From: Hymenobacter gelipurpurascens
GTDB lineage: Bacteria; Bacteroidota; Bacteroidia; Cytophagales; Hymenobacteraceae
NCBI RefSeq assembly: GCF_900187375.1
Contig: NZ_FYEW01000004.1
Span: 62,001 to 126,000, forward strand
DNA length: 64,000 nt
Direction: 5' to 3'
Within the stretch, counting starts at the first letter, position 1, and each line of letters opens with the position of its first letter. Below, one piece after another: positions 52,465 to 61,373 of the stretch. Below the pieces are notes generated by a model, which had not been told where the DNA came from, searched no databases, and saw only the letters and a list, made by a program, of their open reading frames with translations. The position numbers were made by a program, and so were the translations under genes.

Positions 52465-53139
52465 TTAGCTCTTTTTTAAAAGCTGTAATTCTGCAAGCAT
52501 TAGGGTCTCCTCCAATAAGTCAACGACAAATAAAACAGGCATTTCGGAAGCAAATCTTTTGAAATTACTGTCTCTCGAACTTGCTTTAGCAACTTCCTCA
52601 AAGTAACCGAAATGAGATAAAGTGTTCCGATATTCATTAAGTATTTTTATACCCTTTAACCATTGTTCATTATTAATTAACATCCCTAAAAAAGTATAGG
52701 ATTGAAAAAACGTTACGTTTTTCCAATTAGTAGGATTTATTTTACTCCACTCTTTTGGAGGATTCCGCTGGTTATACGCGTCTATTTTCTGATTATAAGC
52801 TGCTTTAAAATCCTGAAGAGCTTTTTCTGAGTCTTTAATGCCGTTGAACCGTTTAAATAGAAAGAATTTTAAAGTTCCTTCCATTTGCTTATGAGCAAGA
52901 CGACAAATAATGTCAAATCTTTCACGGGGTGTATTAATAAATACCCCATTAAGATGCAAATTCATTTGACGAGACAACTCCTCTAATTCAGTTCGTTTAG
53001 CTTTATTATCAATGAAAAAGTAATCTGTTTGCACGCCTACAACCCCCTGAATTAAGGAGTCATAACTTAATTGAACGGAGGTTAACTCTGCAATGGCTCC
53101 CGTTAGACGAGCACGAAATTTGTCAAGTATATCGTTCAT
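52465..53139 (-). CDS. HEPN-like protein, candidate retron effector
   Basis: 224 residues, nearly all helical. Near the C-terminus ILNEYRNTLSHFGYFEE contains R171-N-T-L-S-H176, the Rx4H motif of HEPN ribonucleases; a second conserved-looking block is FDIICRLAHKQMEGTLKFFL (75-94). The gene is AT-richer than its neighbours. It overlaps the reverse transcriptase gene by 17 nt, so translation is coupled and the stoichiometry is fixed. An RNase toxin held by the retron RT-msDNA complex would fit the retron pattern. Assignment to HEPN rests on the motif and the helical build, not on a profile search. Confidence 0.6.
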   Translation of the reverse strand: MNDILDKFRARLTGAIAELTSVQLSYDSLIQGVVGVQTDYFFIDNKAKRTELEELSRQMNLHLNGVFINTPRERFDIICRLAHKQMEGTLKFFLFKRFNGIKDSEKALQDFKAAYNQKIDAYNQRNPPKEWSKINPTNWKNVTFFQSYTFLGMLINNEQWLKGIKILNEYRNTLSHFGYFEEVAKASSRDSNFKRFASEMPVLFVVDLLEETLMLAELQLLKKS

Positions 53140-54256
53140 GACGTTTTTGTTTGTCAGTCAACTTTCTAAGCTTTAGTAAGCTCGAAATATAATTTACATC
53201 CTCCCATCCCCGCACCATTCCCCAATAAGCAATTTTTCCCGCCAGAACCCGCTCCAACTTTGGCACATTGCCCCGGTGGCGAGCGTGGGCCTTGCTAGTG
53301 GCATAATGCTGCTGCAAAGTAGATGTGGCGGCTTCGTAGCCCCTGGTTTCCCAATTATGCAGCATAGCGCGGATTTGTCGCACGTACTCGCGGGGTACGT
53401 TTGGGCGTTCATTAACCACGATGCCGGTTACTTCTTGGCGGATTTCAGGTGTTTGGAGTCGTTGTTTCTGCTCGTTCTGTTGGTACCCTTCCGCCGTAAT
53501 AATGGTATTCAGCTCCTGATGAAAACGGTCGCGGAAAACAGGGCGGTTGCAAGAGAAAGTGAGGTCATCGGCATACCGGGTGTAGGTACAGCGGTGATGG
53601 GTAGCCAGCTGCTGCAAACGACGGTCAAGGCGCTGACAAACGGCATTTGTAAGTAGTGGTGAGGTGGGGGCACCTTGCGGCAGGCATCCCTGGTCGCAGC
53701 AAAGATTGGCAATGAGGTAAGCCCCTTCTTTGGAGAGGCTGAACGGGGGCAATTGCAGCACGGCAACTACTCGCCCAATGGAGGTACTGGGAAAGAAGTC
53801 ACGTAAATCTAGGTTAAGTACAAAGCGGTGGCCAGCATGCGGCTGCGCATTGGTGAGGACACTACGGCCAAGCACAAAGCCGTGAGAGGCTGGGTGGCTA
53901 GTAGTAAAAGTAGCAGTGAGACAGGACAGTAACAGCCGCTGCAAACGCAACAAGCCCCGGTCGGGGGCCTTGATGATGCGTACTTCACCGCGGGTACGCT
54001 TCGGAATCCGAAACGTGCGGTAACGCGTTTCCTTTTTGTGGTAAGCGTAATAGTTGAGCAGCTTAGCCGAAATGGGTTTGTCCTTATGCTCGGGATTTTC
54101 GGCCAGCTCTAACGTTAGTGCAACATTCAACACTCGAGCCAACTGATGGACATCGGTGACCTTTTGAAAACTTGCTGTTAAGTCAACCTTCGTTGCCGGT
54201 ACGCTTGCAGGCTGTTCGTTCCCATTAGTGTTAGATGAAGATGGAGGAATAGACAT
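53123..54256 (-). CDS. Retron-type reverse transcriptase
   Basis: 377 residues from ATG 54256 (MSIPPSSSNTNGNEQ); an upstream frame extension is not preferred. Retron hallmarks: the NAxxH motif as NAQPH (136-140) and the VTG triplet as VTGIVVN (276-282). General RT motifs: FVLNLDLRDFFPS with catalytic Asp, QGAPTSPLLTN, and YTRYADDLTFS (YADD 228-231). The C-terminal X/thumb region follows (EYVRQIRAMLHNWETRGYEA). The start lies 34 nt after a 204-nt structured leader with matching a1/a2 ends, which completes the retron. It should synthesise msDNA from that RNA. Confidence 0.93.
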   Translation of the reverse strand: MSIPPSSSNTNGNEQPASVPATKVDLTASFQKVTDVHQLARVLNVALTLELAENPEHKDKPISAKLLNYYAYHKKETRYRTFRIPKRTRGEVRIIKAPDRGLLRLQRLLLSCLTATFTTSHPASHGFVLGRSVLTNAQPHAGHRFVLNLDLRDFFPSTSIGRVVAVLQLPPFSLSKEGAYLIANLCCDQGCLPQGAPTSPLLTNAVCQRLDRRLQQLATHHRCTYTRYADDLTFSCNRPVFRDRFHQELNTIITAEGYQQNEQKQRLQTPEIRQEVTGIVVNERPNVPREYVRQIRAMLHNWETRGYEAATSTLQQHYATSKAHARHRGNVPKLERVLAGKIAYWGMVRGWEDVNYISSLLKLRKLTDKQKRHERYT

Positions 54257-54290
54257 AGTGGAAATCAAGCAATACAAACAGTTTGCTCGA

Positions 54291-54494
54291 TTGAAAGTAC
54301 CTGCCGGGAATTTTCATGTCCTATACTTAATGCATAAGAGATAACTGATAAACGATATTTACCAATTCAGAAATCATAATGACAATCCCGTAACTCAAAT
54401 CAATCAATTCCGGAAAGTGTCATTACTGCCGTTGTAAAAACGGGCGCGGCGCAACGCCGCACGGGGTCAAAAGCCCTGACGCAGATACTTTCAA
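54291..54494 (-). ncRNA. Retron msr-msd RNA (predicted)
   Basis: On the minus strand TTGAAAGTATCTGC (a1, 54494-54481) pairs with GCAGGTACTTTCAA (a2, 54304-54291) over 14 bp with a single G-U pair. Inside, the first half holds three hairpins (GGG-CTTTTGA-CCC; GCGGCG-TTG-CGCCGC; CCGTT-TTTAC-AACGG), as expected for msr. The second half holds a long hairpin closed by TAATGACA (54425-54418) and TGTCATTA (54384-54377), the likely msd stem. The RT gene starts 34 nt after a2. The branching G and msDNA ends cannot be fixed from sequence alone. Confidence 0.8.
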
Positions 54495-54659
54495 AGAGCG
54501 AGCGGCTACCGCAGTTCGGCAGTCGGTGGTTTCAATTGCTGCCGCAAGTAAGCTGAATGCGACAAGAATACCGCAGTTGCTCGGTCGGGAGGCAGGATGC
54601 AAAGGTGGAAGGCAGCAATGCAGTCTATCTGCACTGATATAAAAAAAGCTATTATTAGA

Positions 54660-54860
54660 TCAGGAGGCCCGCAAAACTGGTACCTGGCCGCTCCCTTTGC
54701 AACGGAAGCACCGACCGCGCTCGACGTGGCGATAATGTGACAAGTGGCCGCTACCCCCACAACGCGGGCAAATGGTAGCATTCAGCAACATGTCTGGGGC
54801 GAAGGCGTGCGTACTTTGGGCAACTGGAAGAGCGGCAGCGGGGGTAGCGGGTTGGTTCAT
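54660..54860 (-). CDS. Small DnaJ-type zinc-finger protein
   Basis: 66 residues from ATG 54860 (MNQPATPAAALPVAQSTHAF). Two CxxCxGxG modules, CPRCGGSGHLSHYRHVE and RCFRCKGSGQVPV, form one DnaJ-like zinc finger. There is no J domain. It ends 166 bp before the retron a1 sequence on the same strand, so it may precede the retron in one transcript, or it may be an unrelated host gene next to the insertion. Divergent from the WYL regulator with 62 bp between starts. Confidence 0.6.
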   Translation of the reverse strand: MNQPATPAAALPVAQSTHAFAPDMLLNATICPRCGGSGHLSHYRHVERGRCFRCKGSGQVPVLRAS

Positions 54861-54922
54861 GCTACAAACCAACTAGCTTCGAATGCAGTCTTTCTGCGTT
54901 GTCAAAAAGAATTTCAAAAAAT

Positions 54923-55951
54923 ATGCCCGTCAATAAAAATGCATTCGCCCGCTACGGCTGGATTGATGACTGTCTACTTCGTCGGCAACGCCCATGGCCT
55001 ATAGAGGCCTTAATGGAATTTATAAGCGAAAGGATGGCTGATTTTGGGGTAGGTCGGGAAAATGGTATCAGCAAGCGTCAGGTACAGGAGGACATCAAGC
55101 AGATGCGTCCGGGTGGTATGACCGGCTACGAAGCGCCAATTGAATACGACCGAGAAGCCAAAGGTTATTACTATTCAGACCCAACTTACTCCATCCGGAA
55201 TAGTCCCTTGGTTAGTGACGACGCCCCTGTGCTTCGACAAGCGCTAGCGATGCTGCAACAGTTTAGGGGGCTGGGGCTCAGCGAGGAGTTGGGGGACATT
55301 GTGAAGCGGGTGGAAGAGCATTTGCAGGCGCGCCCCGAAGTGGAGCCCTTGCGGCAGCTTATTTGGTTCGAACAGGTGCCAGACTATGCTGGAGCACAGT
55401 TCTTGGGACCGCTCTACCAAGCTGTTCGAGCGCGGCAGGTACTGTCGATACGCTACCGTCCGTTCGATGCGCCTGAAGCTTACGAAACCTTTGTGCATCC
55501 CTACTTGCTGAAGCAGTATAATCACCGCTGGTTTTTGATTGGGCAGGGTTCGGTGCGACCAGGTCTAAGCAACTTCGCCCTAGACCGCATCGAAGCATTA
55601 GCACCTGCCCCAAAAGTCCCTTATGTTCAACCACCGGCCGATATAGAACTGCGATTTGCGGACATAGTCGGGGTATCGGTGCCAGCTAATGGCAGCGTGA
55701 TGGAGCAAATAGTGCTGCGGTTCCGGGCAGGAAGAGGACAATATGTACGCACCAAACCCTTGCATCCAAGCCAACGCCTAGAAGCCGAGACTACTAAGAC
55801 AATTGAGATAAGTCTTCGGGTTGTGCCAACCCAAGAACTGGAAACGCTGCTTTTGAGCTTCGGGGATGATATAGAGGTATTGGCTCCAGTGAGTTTGCGT
55901 ACTCGACTTTTTGAGCGGTTGCATTCTGCGATTGGGCAGTATAAGAAATAG
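54923..55951 (+). CDS. WYL-domain transcriptional regulator
   Basis: 342 residues from ATG 54923 (MPVNKNAFARYGWIDDCLLR). N-terminal winged helix (about 10-65, SKRQVQEDIKQM), a linker, the WYL domain (about 140-215, RQVLSIRYRPFDA, HPYLLKQYNHRWFLIGQ) and a C-terminal WCX-like domain. The ligand-binding residues of the fold, including YNxRWFL, are present. Related WYL repressors control phage-defence operons and respond to nucleic-acid signals. It is divergent from the zinc-finger gene and the retron, so it is a candidate regulator of that unit. Confidence 0.88.
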   Translation: MPVNKNAFARYGWIDDCLLRRQRPWPIEALMEFISERMADFGVGRENGISKRQVQEDIKQMRPGGMTGYEAPIEYDREAKGYYYSDPTYSIRNSPLVSDDAPVLRQALAMLQQFRGLGLSEELGDIVKRVEEHLQARPEVEPLRQLIWFEQVPDYAGAQFLGPLYQAVRARQVLSIRYRPFDAPEAYETFVHPYLLKQYNHRWFLIGQGSVRPGLSNFALDRIEALAPAPKVPYVQPPADIELRFADIVGVSVPANGSVMEQIVLRFRAGRGQYVRTKPLHPSQRLEAETTKTIEISLRVVPTQELETLLLSFGDDIEVLAPVSLRTRLFERLHSAIGQYKK

Positions 55952-56170
55952 TTCAGGATGAATCTATCCTAACGCGATACCAAGATAGATTCGGTATTCT
56001 AGGCTAAATGATGGGGCATTTAAACAGGAGAAAGGTGAGATAACGCTTCATTAGTGTGCCTTTGTCCTTTTTGCGTATGTTTCTATAATGATTTAAGATC
56101 ATTAGTACTTAAACTAGATTCTTAGTACTTCGGCTTAAACCTGGTACTTTTCCGCACAAATGGGGAGTTT

Positions 56171-57017
56171 ATGGAAATGGGTCTTCGTTGCCCCTCCTCG
56201 TTTCAATGCGCAACCACTCTTTGGTCGAGCTTCCCTTTTCCGTCAGTAGTCATGTCGAGGCGGGCCTGCAAGGAGCGCTGAATACCAAGCGCTGTTACAC
56301 GGCGGACTTGCGCAGCTTTCATGATTACTGTAAGCACTACCACGTCACCCACCTTCCCGCTGAGGTAACTACGGTCGCCGGATACGTGTCGCAGATGTCC
56401 GACCGCGGAATGAAGCTGGCCTCCATTCGCCGGCATGTGGCCACCATTGCCAAGCTCCATCAACTGGCCGGTAAGCTCTCGCCCACCGGTCATGAAGCCT
56501 TGCAGGTTGTGCTCGATGGCATTGCCCGAAGCGGCAACAGCAGGCGCCAGCTTTTACTGTGGCGGAGCTTAAGCAGGCCGTTCGAGCCATGGATATCACG
56601 ACGCCTACCGGCTTACGGTATCTGGCCCTCTTGTTGCTAGGTTTTACGGGTGCCTTTCGCCGCGAGAAACTGGCAGCCCCACAGGTAAGATTCTGAAAAT
56701 CACCCGTGCAGGAATGGACGGCTTGCTTAGGGCGCACCACCTGACCGCTCTTTACGCGCAGTTAGGCGTGGGCAGCGCAGCCTGGTACCGCACCGCTCTC
56801 GGATCAGAGTGTGAATGATCTGGTGCAATGCCATCTGGGACCACGGTATTCGGCGCACTCCCTGCGGGCTTCCTTTGTGACCGTAGCGGTAGAAGCGGGC
56901 CAGTCCAATAAGGCAATAAAGAACCAGACGAAGCAAAAGACCGATGCCATGATTGAGCGCTATACTCGCCTTGATGATGTCAAGCGCTTCAATGCGGCGC
57001 AGTACTTGGTTCTATAA
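56171..57017 (+). pseudogene. Broken tyrosine recombinase (third copy)
   Basis: The sequence follows recombinase 2 closely from ATG 56171, but a 1-bp loss near the start forces a later ATG (56188), a 13-bp loss occurs at about 56531, and more than 100 bp are missing around 56690, removing the strand with the catalytic Lys. The end is intact: AHSLRASFVTVAVEAGQSNK and ERYTRLDDVKRFNAAQYLVL. It cannot give a working enzyme. It lies in direct orientation to recombinase 2 and marks the right side of the retron segment. Confidence 0.9.
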
Positions 57018-57044
57018 AAGATAACGGATATAAAGTCTCGGATC

Positions 57045-58211
57045 TTAAAAACGTGAAACGTAACGAGCCGTGGCCACTTCTTCCATGAAATGAACCGCAT
57101 GCCGGGCTAGTTGGGCTGCATATGTCCCGTCCAAAATGAGGCCGGTAAACCGTAAAGACGCATCCTCTAACATGGCTTTGCGTAGAGGAGCCGACTTCTG
57201 ATACATAGCGTATGCCTGAGCCAACCAGGGCTCAGCGACTAAAAGACGTGTGGCATCGGGTACTCGATCGCGCTTTACATGCTGGTTGAACTGCCGGTCC
57301 ACCGGCAGCAGATTCCAAAGTTCATTCACGGGGTACACACTGAGCGGGAGCAAATGGTCCAGGTCGTAGTGCTGCGGCTGGGTAAGGCGTTTTTGCGTCC
57401 AAGGACAAATAAAGTGGACCTGTTCATGGAGCAAGAGGTCGACCTGGTTGCGTTCCCAGGAAAGAGGACGACGGTTATCGGGACGGGAGGTAAGTAAATT
57501 ATAAACGTGTCCTCGGGTAATAAGCTGATTGGCTTCCTGCGCCACGTTTTCGGTGAACAGGCTCCATTCGTGGAGGCAGAGTGCCTCCACATAGAGGGAC
57601 AATCGATGAAAGGCCTCCCATAAGGTGGAGGGCACCACGACGCATAGCTCCTGTGGCTTAACCCCCGGAATGGTTAGTACTCCAGCGGGTAGTTGATTAA
57701 AACGGGTAGGCTTGGCGAAGACTGTCCAGTGGCCGGGACCCGCATGCTGAATCGGCATCTTCACTGCGGAAGCAATCGCTTCTACGGCTGTATTATAGGC
57801 CTGTAGCAGAGCGAGCGAGTAGGTGGCTCGCCGCCTGGGCGTTCGCATTTCCGTCAGTAGAAAGAAACCATCTGCAGCTTGTGAGCTCAATTGGCCTGTG
57901 CGTTGCCATTCTGTTCGCAGGGCCGTAAGAGCTGGGCGAAAGCTGATTTCCTGCCGTAGGGTCTCCCCCCGAACTGCACGGGCACCTTGGTAAATGGGCG
58001 CTTGGGCATCAGTGAAGGGCCAGTAATACGCCATCCACAGTTCAGCTATGCGGGATAAGGGCACCGCCACGTCCCGACCATGCGCGGCCAAGTCAGGGTA
58101 TAGGAGCACCAGATCATTGAGGGCACGTAGAAGCGCGATTTTGTAACTAGTTACCTTGGAATCGTGCTTCAGGATCGTGGCAAGGATCTGTTCACCGGAA
58201 ATGGCCTTCAT
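57045..58211 (-). CDS. HNH endonuclease-domain protein
   Basis: 388 residues. About 250 residues without recognised domain are followed by an HNH module: ICPWTQKRL, then YDLDHLLPLS, then ELWNLLPVDRQFNQHV. The DLDHLLP histidine is the metal-linked catalytic residue, and the Asn-Leu pair and final His complete the fold; only one of the usual zinc cysteines is present. It probably cuts DNA. It follows the PLD gene after 66 nt on the same strand, and both lie against the McrBC genes, so a restriction or abortive role is likely. Confidence 0.8.
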   Translation of the reverse strand: MKAISGEQILATILKHDSKVTSYKIALLRALNDLVLLYPDLAAHGRDVAVPLSRIAELWMAYYWPFTDAQAPIYQGARAVRGETLRQEISFRPALTALRTEWQRTGQLSSQAADGFFLLTEMRTPRRRATYSLALLQAYNTAVEAIASAVKMPIQHAGPGHWTVFAKPTRFNQLPAGVLTIPGVKPQELCVVVPSTLWEAFHRLSLYVEALCLHEWSLFTENVAQEANQLITRGHVYNLLTSRPDNRRPLSWERNQVDLLLHEQVHFICPWTQKRLTQPQHYDLDHLLPLSVYPVNELWNLLPVDRQFNQHVKRDRVPDATRLLVAEPWLAQAYAMYQKSAPLRKAMLEDASLRFTGLILDGTYAAQLARHAVHFMEEVATARYVSRF

Positions 58212-58277
58212 ATAAAAAACGATTGGGATACGATAAGCGCAATGCCAGGTTAAGCACCATGTTCAACCTTTGTTACC

Positions 58278-59222
58278 TTAAAAGGCAAACCCTTTCTTTT
58301 TCGTTGGATTCGCCGCTTCCTTCGCCTCCCAAGCCCTTTTCTGTTCTGCAGCGGCCGCTCGCTTAGGGGCATATACCGCTTCCTTGAATGCCAAGATATC
58401 CAGCACGAACTGCGCTATTGCATCTAGTAATTGTTTCTTCTCTGACACCCGTAACTTGTCTAGATAGGTGGTAGAAAGCCGCATGTCTAGCTCTCCCACT
58501 AGGGTAGTTCTGTAGCCGTTACTTCCCGCATTATAGTCGTAGTAAATTCCGGGGACATTGAAAAACTGACTCTTTAGTTTCTCATATTCTTCTTTTTCAT
58601 CATGAGATAAGAAGGCCATTATGGCCACTAAATTTTTGACCTTGTCTAACAACAGATCAAAATAATTGTCGCCTGAGCGAATTTTAAATTGGTTATGCTG
58701 ATAACTAACCCTGCTATTGGTTCGCGTGACTTGCTGAAGGTAATGCTCCAGCACAACCATAAACTTTTCCTTGCTCAGGTATAGGTCATCCTCACTAGGG
58801 CGATCCGCTTGCTCCAGTGGAACCAGGTAGCGCTTTACAAAATTCTGGAGTTCCTGGAGTTCCAACTCCGTTTCCAGTTTGCAGCCAATCTCCAAAGCGG
58901 ATGCATTGGAACTACTCAGCAAGTTCAGGGAGGAAATCAAGCCATCTGTTTCGTTGAAGTAGAATTTAGCGTGTAAGTTCGTGATTAATCGAGGGCGAAT
59001 ACCTAGAGTCTCCAATTCCTCCCAGCTCACAGCATTGTCTGGGTCATACCGTACGAAGGCTTCAACACGTACCCCACGATGAAGTGCAGCTGTCAAGGCA
59101 GAGGTTAACTGCGGCCATTGGGTGATGTTGACGTAGGGCGATACTAATACCAGGTATTTCTTAGCGGAATGGATGAGCTCTAACAGCTCGCTGCTAATGT
59201 GATGCGGCGAGAGAATCTTCAT
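58278..59222 (-). CDS. Phospholipase D-like nuclease-domain protein
   Basis: 314 residues. The PLD fold with one HKD-type motif: LHAKFYFNETDGLISSLNLL (His, Lys at +2, then the Ser/Asn positions). One motif per chain means it should act as a dimer, as in Nuc-type nucleases. The N-terminal 125 residues form the catalytic part (LVLVSPYVNITQWPQL); the rest is helical with a charged, Ala/Lys-rich tail. It is divergent from mcrB with 177 bp between, and upstream of the HNH gene in the same operon. Confidence 0.82.
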   Translation of the reverse strand: MKILSPHHISSELLELIHSAKKYLVLVSPYVNITQWPQLTSALTAALHRGVRVEAFVRYDPDNAVSWEELETLGIRPRLITNLHAKFYFNETDGLISSLNLLSSSNASALEIGCKLETELELQELQNFVKRYLVPLEQADRPSEDDLYLSKEKFMVVLEHYLQQVTRTNSRVSYQHNQFKIRSGDNYFDLLLDKVKNLVAIMAFLSHDEKEEYEKLKSQFFNVPGIYYDYNAGSNGYRTTLVGELDMRLSTTYLDKLRVSEKKQLLDAIAQFVLDILAFKEAVYAPKRAAAAEQKRAWEAKEAANPTKKKGFAF

Positions 59223-59399
59223 AGGGAAGTGGAATAGTTAAAAGGGGGCTTTCTCTGCCAGTAGTTTTTACCTAAGAGCAAGCCTAAATTTCGTTGTAAC
59301 GTCCACAAAAAGTTCAATTTTTGCAAACTGGCGATCGCATTACTTAGCGATCTTTACTCCTTTGCTACTTCAGCAACCCTATTCGTTATCCCCACCACT

Positions 59400-61373
59400 A
59401 TGCTTCGTGAAGCGCTTTCCACTATCCTCACTGATTTACCGGCTGCTCGCAAAACGGTATTTGCGGGGAATACAACTAGCGAGTATATCCGGAAAATGGC
59501 TCCTAAAGCAGTCAGAGACGCTTTAGGGCCACTTGCGAATAAGTTCGAAGTGTCTTCCAGTCCAGGAGCGGGAAATTGGTCCGCCGTGCCATGGATAGCG
59601 GTCTTTTATCCTCCTGTCACGTCCAGTGCGTTGACGGGGTACTATATCGTGTACCTATTTAGCGCTACGGAGCCGGTGGTGTATCTCTCCTTAACCCAAG
59701 GCACGACGAAAGTCCGGGAAGAGGCTGGGCGTAAAGCGCACGAAGTTTTGCAGCAGAGAGCCGCCGATATCCGAGCCCGCGTACACGACTTAATTGAGCG
59801 GTTTGAGGCTACTCCCATTCAATTGGGCTCTAACAATCGGTTACCCAGGGATTATGAGGCCGGCCATGCGTTTGGGTGCAAGTACGAGCTGCACTCCCTT
59901 CCCCCGGAGGAGTACCTTCAAGCTGATTTGCACGCCATGTGCGAAGCTTATTTGGCGTTGGCCTTACTGGATGGGGTACAACCTGGTACTCCATCCAGTA
60001 AGGCTTTTGCACCGGAGATACCTGCCCACATGCAGGAGCCTTCAGGTGACTACCAGCAGCCCGAGCCAAACGCCGCAACGTGGTGGTTGAATATCAACCC
60101 GGAGTACTGGCGGGTAGGCGATGTGGCGGTGGGCGTAGAGCAGTCCTACACCACCCATAATGAGCGCGGGAACAAGCGCAACATCTACAAATACTTCCAG
60201 GCGGTGCAGCCGGGTGATTTATTGGTGGGCTATGAAACCAGCCCGATCAAACGCGTAAAAGCGCTCTTAGAAATAACGGAAGCGGCCCACCAGCGAGAGG
60301 ATGGCGCCGAAGTCATCTCCTTTCGGGTAAAGGAATTCTTGCCTCATGAACTCACCCGCGACGAGCTGTTGCTGATTCCGGAGCTAGCGCACGCCGAGCC
60401 TCTGCGCAGCAACCAGGGAAGCTTGTTTAAGCTTTCCGCAGCAGAATTCACGGCCTTGGTTGCCCGAGCGAAGGGCCTGTTAGCCACCAAGTTGCCGCCC
60501 TACACCTGGGCGGAAGCCCAGCAAGAACTGCTAATGGCCGAACCTACCGTGAACCATATGCTGGCGGCGCTTAAACGCAAAAAGAACTTGATCTTGCAAG
60601 GCCCTCCAGGGGTAGGGAAAACCTTTGTAGCGCGTCGCTTAGCCTACTTGTTGATGGGCAACATCGACAAAGAGCGTGTGCAACTGGTGCAGTTTCATCA
60701 GAGCTACGGCTACGAAGATTTTATCCGGGGGTGGCGGCCTAGCCAGGACGGCAAAGGCGGGTTCGAACTCGTGAATGGGGTGTTCTTAGACTTCGTGCGG
60801 CGGGCTCAGCACGATCCGGAGCAGTCCTACTTTTTCGTCATTGATGAAATCAACCGCGGCAACCTGAGCAAGATCTTTGGCGAGTTGCTCTTACTGCTGG
60901 AAACCGATAAGCGGGGCGACGAGTACGCCGTGCCCTTAACGTACCCTCGGCCTGGGGAAGCACCCTTTTACTTGCCCAAAAACCTGTACGTGATTGGGAC
61001 CATGAATACGGCCGACCGCTCGCTGGCAATGGTGGATTATGCCTTGCGGCGACGCTTTACCTTCGTGGATTTAGAGCCCGTGCTGAGTGAACGCTTGGTG
61101 ACGCACCTTGAAGGATTAGGGGTATCCCCCGCTATCAGCAAGCCTGCTATTGAGCGGGTCAAGCGACTCAATGAGCTGATCAAAGACGATAAGAACTTGG
61201 GGGCGGGCTTTACCATTGGCCACAGCTATTTCTGCTCTGAACCCAATGGCGAAGGGGTGGACGCGTGGTGGCCGAACATTGTGCTCCACGAGCTGGCCCC
61301 GACGCTGCGCGAATATTGGTTTGATGATTTGAAACGGGCAGACCGGGAAGCGCAAGCCTTGTTGGGCCAGTGA
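59400..61373 (+). CDS. mcrB: McrB-type 5-methylcytosine restriction GTPase with N-terminal DUF3578 and EVE domains
   Basis: 657 residues. N-terminal MrcB_N/DUF3578 domain (about 1-195, WSAVPWIAVFYPP, VYLSLTQGTTKV); an EVE domain (about 228-360, WWLNINPEYWRVGDVAVG, VGYETSPIKRV) that reads modified bases; and the McrB AAA+ motor with Walker A GPPGVGKTF (401-409), Walker B FVIDEINRGNLSKIFGE and the family signature MNTADRSLAMVDYALRRRF. The two reader domains suggest that modified cytosine or another DNA modification triggers cleavage. It overlaps mcrC by 4 nt. Confidence 0.92.
   Translation: MLREALSTILTDLPAARKTVFAGNTTSEYIRKMAPKAVRDALGPLANKFEVSSSPGAGNWSAVPWIAVFYPPVTSSALTGYYIVYLFSATEPVVYLSLTQGTTKVREEAGRKAHEVLQQRAADIRARVHDLIERFEATPIQLGSNNRLPRDYEAGHAFGCKYELHSLPPEEYLQADLHAMCEAYLALALLDGVQPGTPSSKAFAPEIPAHMQEPSGDYQQPEPNAATWWLNINPEYWRVGDVAVGVEQSYTTHNERGNKRNIYKYFQAVQPGDLLVGYETSPIKRVKALLEITEAAHQREDGAEVISFRVKEFLPHELTRDELLLIPELAHAEPLRSNQGSLFKLSAAEFTALVARAKGLLATKLPPYTWAEAQQELLMAEPTVNHMLAALKRKKNLILQGPPGVGKTFVARRLAYLLMGNIDKERVQLVQFHQSYGYEDFIRGWRPSQDGKGGFELVNGVFLDFVRRAQHDPEQSYFFVIDEINRGNLSKIFGELLLLLETDKRGDEYAVPLTYPRPGEAPFYLPKNLYVIGTMNTADRSLAMVDYALRRRFTFVDLEPVLSERLVTHLEGLGVSPAISKPAIERVKRLNELIKDDKNLGAGFTIGHSYFCSEPNGEGVDAWWPNIVLHELAPTLREYWFDDLKRADREAQALLGQ

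Noticed and set aside
53123..54256. Group II intron or diversity-generating RT
   Set aside because: NAxxH and VTG retron motifs and an a1/a2-flanked leader are present; no maturase/HNH domain or template-variable repeat pair was seen.
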